This document shows, in pieces, positions 59,159-64,000 of a DNA stretch of 64,000 nt. Each line of letters opens with the position of its first letter. Positions within the stretch are counted from its first letter, which is position 1. The notes beneath the pieces are model-generated. The model did no database searches, was not told the DNA's origin, and worked only from the letters and a program-made list of their open reading frames with translations. Both the position numbers and the translations under genes were made by a program. Origin of the DNA: CAVRCA01 sp965218045 (lineage in GTDB: Bacteria > Pseudomonadota > Alphaproteobacteria > Acetobacterales > Acetobacteraceae); contig CBDCJX010000009.1 in NCBI GenBank assembly GCA_965218045.1, forward strand, positions 434,001 to 498,000. Direction: 5' to 3'.

Positions 59159-59634
59159 AGGCGCCGTGCCGCCGCGGCCGTCGTTCGGGCGCGACGGCGC
59201 TCGAATTCGCGCTGGTGGGATCGCTGCTGCTCGGGCTGACGATCTTCGTGCTGCAGCTCGGCTACCTGCTGTACGCGCAGACCGCGCTGGACTACGCGAC
59301 CCAGAGTGCCGCGCGCGCGGTGCAGACCGGCAACACGGGCGATCATGTCACCGCCCAGGCGTTTCAGACCAACGTCTTCTGCATGGCACTTGGCGGCCTG
59401 CTGCCTTGCTCGGACATCGCGCTCAGCCTGCGTCCGGTTTCCAACTATCTCAACGCGACCGATCTCGGCCCGCCGATCACCAACGGACAGCTCGACCCCG
59501 GCGCGTTGCAGTTCGATCCGGGCCAAGCTTCCAGCCTCATGTTGCTGCAGGCGGTGTATGTGCTGCACGGCCTGTCCTGGCCGCTGGCCGTGCAGCCGCT
59601 GGTGGCCGCCGCCGCCTTTCGCAATGAGAACTGA
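59155..59634 (+). CDS. TadE-family pseudopilin
   Basis: 159 residues, start overlapping the tadC stop. The N-terminus has the TadE motif RRSGATALEFALVGSLLLGL, in which the Gly-Ala-Thr-Ala-Leu-Glu-Phe order fits prepilin peptidase cleavage, followed by a single hydrophobic helix and QTALDYATQSAARAVQTG. The remainder is a soluble pseudopilin domain with two Cys (VFCMALGGLLPC). It is a minor pilin. Confidence 0.9.
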   Translation: MKAPCRRGRRSGATALEFALVGSLLLGLTIFVLQLGYLLYAQTALDYATQSAARAVQTGNTGDHVTAQAFQTNVFCMALGGLLPCSDIALSLRPVSNYLNATDLGPPITNGQLDPGALQFDPGQASSLMLLQAVYVLHGLSWPLAVQPLVAAAAFRNEN

Positions 59635-60352
59635 GGTCGTCGACCGCGTCCGCGCGAAGCTGCGCGGGATGGCCGACGTGCGACCCCGCCGATTGCCTGG
59701 CGGGACGCGGGCGGTCGCGGCGCTCGAGTTCGCGTTGGTCGCGCCGTTTCTGCTGACCGCCGCGCTGGGTCTGTACGATCTGGCGAACGCGGCGTTGACC
59801 ATGCGGCGGCTCACCATCGCCGCCGACGCCATCGCGCAAATCGCCACCGCCGCGGCGGTCAACGCCGACAACACCAACACGCTCACCCGTGAGCAAGCCT
59901 GGGCGGCAAGCACGGCGCCGTTCGCGTTGCTCCCCGGATTGCGCGCCCAACCCATGGGTGACTATTCCGTTGTGCTGTCGGCGGTGGTGTTCAGGCTCGC
60001 CGACCGCTCGTGCACGGCGAACTGCACCTATCTCGCGGCCACCGCGTGGAGCGGGACGTTCCAGGGCATCGCGACCCAGCGCCAGTGCGGCGATCTGACC
60101 GCGGTCGCCGACGATCTGCCGCCCTCGCCGACGACGTTGCCGGCCAGCGCCTTCGGTCCGGCGTCGCTGCTGGTCGTCGACATGGCGTACACCTTCCATC
60201 CGCTGTTCGCCAGCGTGTTCACCGGCGACATGCGCTTCACCCGGTCCGCCTATTTCCCGCCGCGCACCGGCAGCTTCGACAAGTGGGTCCGCTACGTCTC
60301 GCCGCCCGATCAGGTGGTGCACTGCCGAGGATACGACACCGGTGACAGCTAG
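59624..60352 (+). CDS. second TadE/TadF-family pseudopilin
   Basis: 242 residues from the ATG at 59624, 11 bases inside the previous gene. After about 28 cytoplasmic residues comes TRAVAALEFALVAPFLLTAA, the same ALEF site and helix. The C-terminal domain contains a Cys pair and a third Cys (SCTANCTYLAA, QCGDLTAVAD), probably disulfide bonded in the periplasm. It likely pairs with the previous pseudopilin at the pilus tip. Confidence 0.87.
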   Translation: MRTEVVDRVRAKLRGMADVRPRRLPGGTRAVAALEFALVAPFLLTAALGLYDLANAALTMRRLTIAADAIAQIATAAAVNADNTNTLTREQAWAASTAPFALLPGLRAQPMGDYSVVLSAVVFRLADRSCTANCTYLAATAWSGTFQGIATQRQCGDLTAVADDLPPSPTTLPASAFGPASLLVVDMAYTFHPLFASVFTGDMRFTRSAYFPPRTGSFDKWVRYVSPPDQVVHCRGYDTGDS

Positions 60353-61637
60353 AGTCGCAGCGCGCGGCGCCTGGCGCGGTCGTCGTCGCGGTCATCGGGC
60401 CGGCGCGGTCGCGGTGTTCATGGCGCTGGCCGCGATGCCGCTGATCGGCCTGATCGCGCTGGCGATTGATTTCTCCGCCGCCGCCGCCGCCCGAGCAAGG
60501 TTGCAGCTCGCGGCGGACGCGGCCTCGTTGCAAGCCGTACTTTCCGCCTCGAACGCCTTCGCCGCTGATCCGCTCACCTCGCTGGAGCCGGCCAAGGCGG
60601 ACGGTTTGAAGCGGTTCAGGGCGCAAGCCGGCTTGGTGCCGGGCCTGGTCGGCGCGCCGACCGAGGTGGACGTCACTCGGAATGGCGGCACGTTCCAGGC
60701 CGTGGTCGCCTTTCGCGGTGCCTACACGACCACTTTCGCCGGCATTTTCGGCGCGCCGAGCATCGCGTTGTCCGGGCTCGCGACCGCGAAGATCACCACC
60801 GGCCCCTATGTCGACATCCAGATCCTGCTGGACAGTTCGAGCTCGATGCTGATCGCGGCGACACCCGCGGACATCCAGGCGATGATCCGCCTCAGCAAGA
60901 GCCGCCGCTTCGCCGACCCAGCGCCGAGCTGGTGGAAGGACGGTTGCGCCTTTGCCTGCCACTGGGACCCGGCCAACAACGACTTTTACGCCGCGTCGCG
61001 CAGTGGCGGGATCACCCTGCGTCTTGATCAGCTCAAGGCGGCGATCGCGCAGATCGTGCAGGCGATCGACGACAAGAACGCGCATGACCTCTATCGATTG
61101 GGGCTGTACAGCTTCAGCAAGGACGTGGCGAGCGTGTATCCGCTCAGCAACGACGTCGCGCCGGCGATGTCGGCGGCATCGTCGATCCGGCCGCCGCTCG
61201 CCGATCCCAATCGCGCCTACGAAACCAACATAACGCAATCCATCACTAACATGGCCGATCGTTACGTGACGCAAGCCGGCGACGGCTCCGCCGCGACGAG
61301 GCCCAAGAAGTTCGTCTTCATCCTCACCGACGGCGTCGAGGACATCTACGCGCCCGGTCGACCGTCGAGCCGCATCGAGACGGCGGTCAACCCCGTCGCG
61401 TGCGCCGCCTTGAAGGACAAGGGCGCCGTCGTCGCCGTGCTGCACACGCTGTATTACAATCCAGATGGCCAGTTCAACGAGATCAACGCGATCCAGGCCA
61501 ATGTCACGCGTGCGTTACAGAGTTGCGCCTCATCGCCGAACCTCTATTTCGCGGTGGCGGACCAGAACGAGCTGAACGCGGCGATCCAGGCCATGCTCAA
61601 CGTCGCCATCGCAATCCCCGCCCGACTGGTGCAATAG
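60342..61637 (+). CDS. TadG-like pilus protein with von Willebrand A domain
   Basis: 431 residues from the GTG at 60342, overlapping the previous stop. N-terminal Tad helix (AGAVAVFMALAAMPLIGLIA), then TadG-type LQLAADAASLQAVLSA. The vWA domain starts with VDIQILLDSSSSM (MIDAS DxSxS) near residue 165 and has FVFILTDGVEDIY near residue 325 with the distal MIDAS Asp. CAFACHW contributes two Cys. TadG-like vWA proteins act in adhesion or pilus tethering. It is the last gene of the Tad locus; a 128-bp gap follows. Confidence 0.9.
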   Translation: MTARVAARGAWRGRRRGHRAGAVAVFMALAAMPLIGLIALAIDFSAAAAARARLQLAADAASLQAVLSASNAFAADPLTSLEPAKADGLKRFRAQAGLVPGLVGAPTEVDVTRNGGTFQAVVAFRGAYTTTFAGIFGAPSIALSGLATAKITTGPYVDIQILLDSSSSMLIAATPADIQAMIRLSKSRRFADPAPSWWKDGCAFACHWDPANNDFYAASRSGGITLRLDQLKAAIAQIVQAIDDKNAHDLYRLGLYSFSKDVASVYPLSNDVAPAMSAASSIRPPLADPNRAYETNITQSITNMADRYVTQAGDGSAATRPKKFVFILTDGVEDIYAPGRPSSRIETAVNPVACAALKDKGAVVAVLHTLYYNPDGQFNEINAIQANVTRALQSCASSPNLYFAVADQNELNAAIQAMLNVAIAIPARLVQ

Positions 61638-61765
61638 CGCGGCGCGGCAGGTTGGACGCCGCCGCCTGCCGTGGAGGCACCTCGAAATCCCGCTGCTCTG
61701 CAACGCTGGCGAGGATTGGGCATTCCGCGGTAAGTCGCCCACCTGTTGGTAATCGGAGGAAGCAG

Positions 61766-62779
61766 GTGGCCACCGACATGCATGCGACCCTCTACTCCCA
61801 CCAATTCTTCGATCAGCAATCCGCCGGCAGCCTGGCCTCGGCCCGAGCTGTCTTGCGGGAACTGTTCGCTGCTGCGCCGATCGGATCGGTCGTCGACGTC
61901 GGCTGCGGTGTCGCACCGTGGCTGCGGGCGGCCTTGGAGCTCGGCGCCGACCGCGCGGCCGGCCTCGATGGCGATTACGTGGACCGAGCACGCCTCCTGG
62001 TGGACCCTGCGCGCTTCCGGCCTTGCGATCTCGAAACCGGGAATCTGCGCCAAGCGATCGGGGACGATGAGCCTTTCGCCCTCGCGATGTGCATGGAAGT
62101 CGCCGAACATCTCTCGCCCGGACGCGCGCAGCCCTTCGTGGCGGAACTCTGCGGCCTGAGTGATCTCGTCCTCTTCTCGGCGGCGGTTCCCGGCCAGGGC
62201 GGACTCAACCACATCAACGAGCAGTGGCCGGACTACTGGGCCGTTGCGTTCGAAAGCAACGGCTTTGCCTGCTTCGATGTGTTGCGCCCGCGCCTGTGGA
62301 ACCGGAACGAGTGCGAGTGGTGGTATCTCCAGAACGTGCTGCTGTTCGCAAGGCGGGATAGCACGGCGTTCGAGATCGCCAGGCGCCTGGGCCCGTCAAT
62401 TGCCTCACCACCGATGCCGCTCGTCCATCCTCGGATGTTCTCCCACGCGATCCGCTACAAGGGCGAGCGCATTGCCGAGCTGGAGCACCTTGTCCGGTAT
62501 CAGCCGTTCGGTCGCGACGCCGGCATCCGCTTGCTGGAGACCAAGGTCGATCGTCTCAGGGCGATGGTGCTCGACAAGGACGGCGAGGCGGAGGAGTTGA
62601 GAGGTTCACTCGAGCGCGCCCGAGCGGAATCGACGGACCTGCACAACGAGCGCGACCGGCTGGGGCGGGAAAATGCCGCGATGTGGGCATCGACCTCATG
62701 GCGCGTCACCAGCCCGCTGCGGCGGGTCGTCACGTTGCTGCGGCGGAGATCCGGGCGAGGCGGCGCGCCAAGCAGTTGA
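61766..62779 (+). CDS. SAM-dependent methyltransferase with C-terminal coiled coil
   Basis: 337 residues from the GTG at 61766, five bases after GGAGGA (61755-61760); the ATG at 61778 is too far. The SAM site is SVVDVGCGVAPWLRAALELG near residue 43, followed by AMCMEVAEHLSPGRAQPFV. After about residue 240 comes a charged coiled coil (LLETKVDRLRAMVLDKDGE, ELRGSLERARAESTDLHNER) ending in ASTSWRVTSPLRRV, a tail that recurs on glycan-modifying enzymes. Its last 50 bp overlap the convergent glycosyltransferase gene. Confidence 0.82.
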   Translation: MATDMHATLYSHQFFDQQSAGSLASARAVLRELFAAAPIGSVVDVGCGVAPWLRAALELGADRAAGLDGDYVDRARLLVDPARFRPCDLETGNLRQAIGDDEPFALAMCMEVAEHLSPGRAQPFVAELCGLSDLVLFSAAVPGQGGLNHINEQWPDYWAVAFESNGFACFDVLRPRLWNRNECEWWYLQNVLLFARRDSTAFEIARRLGPSIASPPMPLVHPRMFSHAIRYKGERIAELEHLVRYQPFGRDAGIRLLETKVDRLRAMVLDKDGEAEELRGSLERARAESTDLHNERDRLGRENAAMWASTSWRVTSPLRRVVTLLRRRSGRGGAPSS

Positions 62780-63485
62780 ATTCGTCGGTCTCGAACGGGG
62801 TCCAACGCAGGTCCTCAGCAGCGTGCAACTCCGGCAGGTAAAATCGGGCGAAACTCCATCCCGCTCCAGGTGACTGGCGGTCGTAGCGCGTAAGCTTGGC
62901 GCAACGCTGCTCGAACGACCGCACGATCCAGTCGAAATGCACGAAGAACGCCCACTGCGGCGCCATGTCCGACTGCGAGGCGGTGAAGCCGCGCGTGTGT
63001 ATCGCGTCGACGAAATCCACCTCGCGGGGCCGGAACGCCCGCCACTGCGGATCGAGGTAGGTCGGGTCTTGCGGATGGAAGTAGTGATCCTCGAGGCGTG
63101 AGAAACGCAGCTCTCCATGCAGAACCCATGCGTTGCGCCGTGACAGCGCGAGACTGGGCTCGGCCACCCTGGCGAGCGAGCGGTCGAGCCACGCGATCAG
63201 GGCGGCGGAGGGGAGCTCGTCATCGTCGAACCGGACGACCCACTCTGTTTCGACAACGTCTCGGCTGACCGAGATGATCCCCTCGACGCGATCAGACGTT
63301 GGCGTAACCGGGGCGACATCCGCGCCCAGATCCTCCAGCACGGCGAAGGTGCCATCAGCACTCCTGGTGTCGTAGAGGTAAAGCGGCCGGACACCGAGCG
63401 CCCGATAAGCCTCGGCAATGGGCCTGATCCACTCCGCGCCGTCCCTGGTTGGCACGATGACCCGGTAACAGCGATCATGGCTCAT
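62730..63485 (-). CDS. glycosyltransferase family 2-like protein
   Basis: 251 residues. GT-A-like pattern: RVIVPTRDGAEWIRPIAEAY near the N-terminus, YLYDTRSADGTFAVLEDLGA, and the metal motif EWVVRFDDDELPSAALIAWL (DDDE). The C-terminal part contains EVDFVDAIHTRGFTASQSDM. Likely transfers a sugar in the local glycan modification set with the methyltransferase it overlaps tail to tail. Donor and acceptor cannot be told. Confidence 0.8.
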   Translation of the reverse strand: MSHDRCYRVIVPTRDGAEWIRPIAEAYRALGVRPLYLYDTRSADGTFAVLEDLGADVAPVTPTSDRVEGIISVSRDVVETEWVVRFDDDELPSAALIAWLDRSLARVAEPSLALSRRNAWVLHGELRFSRLEDHYFHPQDPTYLDPQWRAFRPREVDFVDAIHTRGFTASQSDMAPQWAFFVHFDWIVRSFEQRCAKLTRYDRQSPGAGWSFARFYLPELHAAEDLRWTPFETDEFNCLARRLARISAAAT

Positions 63486-63500
63486 GGGCGGCCCCCAGCT

Positions 63501-64000
63501 CTACAGTTGCGGCTCGATCGGCAGCCAACCGAGCACGCGCGCCACAATGCGTCGAGACAGTGTCGCGTCCGGCTCGTGATGCACGGTGCGGGCCCGATCG
63601 CCGGGGCGGTCGGTCCAGCCCAGCCGTCCATCCGCCAGGCCCACCCGCCAGCTCCGCGCCGGGTCGGTGAGGCGCTTGAACTCCCGACCCAGCTCGTTGG
63701 CCAGTGCTGGATGCTGGACGAAGGCGCCCATCTCCGTGTTCAGGTACGCCGAGCGGGGATCGAGGTTGAACGAGCCGACGAAGATCAGGCGGTCATCGAC
63801 GGCAAAGGCTTTGGTGTGCAGGCTGGCTCGGCCGGAACCGAACAGGCTCTGCCCCTGCTGACCGCCGGGCTTGAGCTCGAACAGCGTCACGCCGGCGCGC
63901 AATAAGCGGCGGCGATAGCGAGCATAGCCACCGTGCACCGCCAGCACGTCCGTCGCCGCCAGCGAATTCGTCAGCACGCAGACTCGCACCCCGCGGCGAA
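63501..64000 (-). CDS. phospholipase D / cardiolipin synthase (ClsC/YmdC-type), C-terminal part
   Basis: The gene continues beyond the right edge; about 166 C-terminal codons are visible. The family motif NSLAATDVLAVHGGYARYRR and the HKD active site SLHTKAFAVDDRLIFVGSFN are intact, with LDPRSAYLNTEMGAFV after it. PLD-type enzymes of this kind make or rearrange cardiolipin at the inner membrane. The first HKD motif would lie outside the window. The stop is 16 bp upstream of the glycosyltransferase start on the same strand. Confidence 0.88.
   Translation of the reverse strand, partial: RRGVRVCVLTNSLAATDVLAVHGGYARYRRRLLRAGVTLFELKPGGQQGQSLFGSGRASLHTKAFAVDDRLIFVGSFNLDPRSAYLNTEMGAFVQHPALANELGREFKRLTDPARSWRVGLADGRLGWTDRPGDRARTVHHEPDATLSRRIVARVLGWLPIEPQL

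Noticed and set aside
1..64000. tRNA, rRNA or CRISPR arrays
   Set aside because: None recognised by eye in either strand; a covariance-model search would be needed to exclude a missed tRNA.

Overview
This is a high-GC, gene-dense alphaproteobacterial chromosome segment. Acetobacteraceae or a close relative is my best inference, from the family mix (waaA-lpxK, paired DUF3035 lipoproteins, the hprK-rapZ-EIIA-HPr-EI set, GMC/gluconate-dehydrogenase-like genes) and the codon use; no rRNA or tRNA is present to confirm it. Genes are tightly packed, with many ATGA/GTGA/TGATG start-stop overlaps. Start codons were assigned from ribosome-binding sites and overlaps wherever the longest reading frame looked overextended.

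Layout. 0-11.3 kb is housekeeping: waaA (cut by the window edge) and lpxK for lipid A, an MBOAT/SGNH O-acylation pair, an M20 peptidase whose 3' end is rearranged by a 93-bp direct repeat, ribF, ileS, lspA, two DUF3035 lipoproteins and a GNAT gene. 11.3-18.7 kb is a catabolic/oxidative block: a TPP enzyme, an enolase-superfamily enzyme, a membrane protein, a gluconate-dehydrogenase subunit-3-like protein, a GMC oxidoreductase and an LLM flavin oxidoreductase. 18.7-20.2 kb is the most novel part. It holds a 59-residue Cys-rich peptide with a GG leader end, followed by an ATP-grasp protein of the microviridin/graspetide maturase type. A perfect TGTGA-N6-TCACA dyad lies upstream and a 12-bp hairpin lies between the two genes; this is a candidate RiPP locus. 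It is followed by a small-protein gene whose promoter predicts a leaderless mRNA.

21-31.9 kb: a molybdopterin oxidoreductase, the regulatory PTS operon (hprK-rapZ-EIIA-ptsH-ptsI, no sugar permease), threonine dehydratase-like, enoyl-CoA hydratase and EthD genes, a truncated binding-protein remnant, and a TauD dioxygenase/cupin pair. 32-39.5 kb is a surface-polysaccharide cluster: Gfo/Idh/MocA oxidoreductase, three glycosyltransferases, a flippase, a CmoA-like methyltransferase and an FkbM methyltransferase. 39.5-44 kb: nitroreductase, a frameshifted serine recombinase, a VOC protein and a Kef-type antiporter. 44-49.2 kb: a formate dehydrogenase alpha subunit with an in-frame UGA (selenocysteine) and a SECIS-like hairpin, divergent from selB, which decodes it. 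The alpha subunit lacks a Tat signal and has no beta or gamma partner here.

49.2-61.6 kb is a complete Tad/Flp pilus locus: lytic transglycosylase, tadD, flp, cpaA, cpaB, cpaC, cpaD-like, cpaE, cpaF, tadB, tadC, two TadE-like pseudopilins and a TadG-like vWA protein. The end of the window has a methyltransferase, a convergent glycosyltransferase and the C-terminus of a phospholipase D/cardiolipin synthase-like protein.
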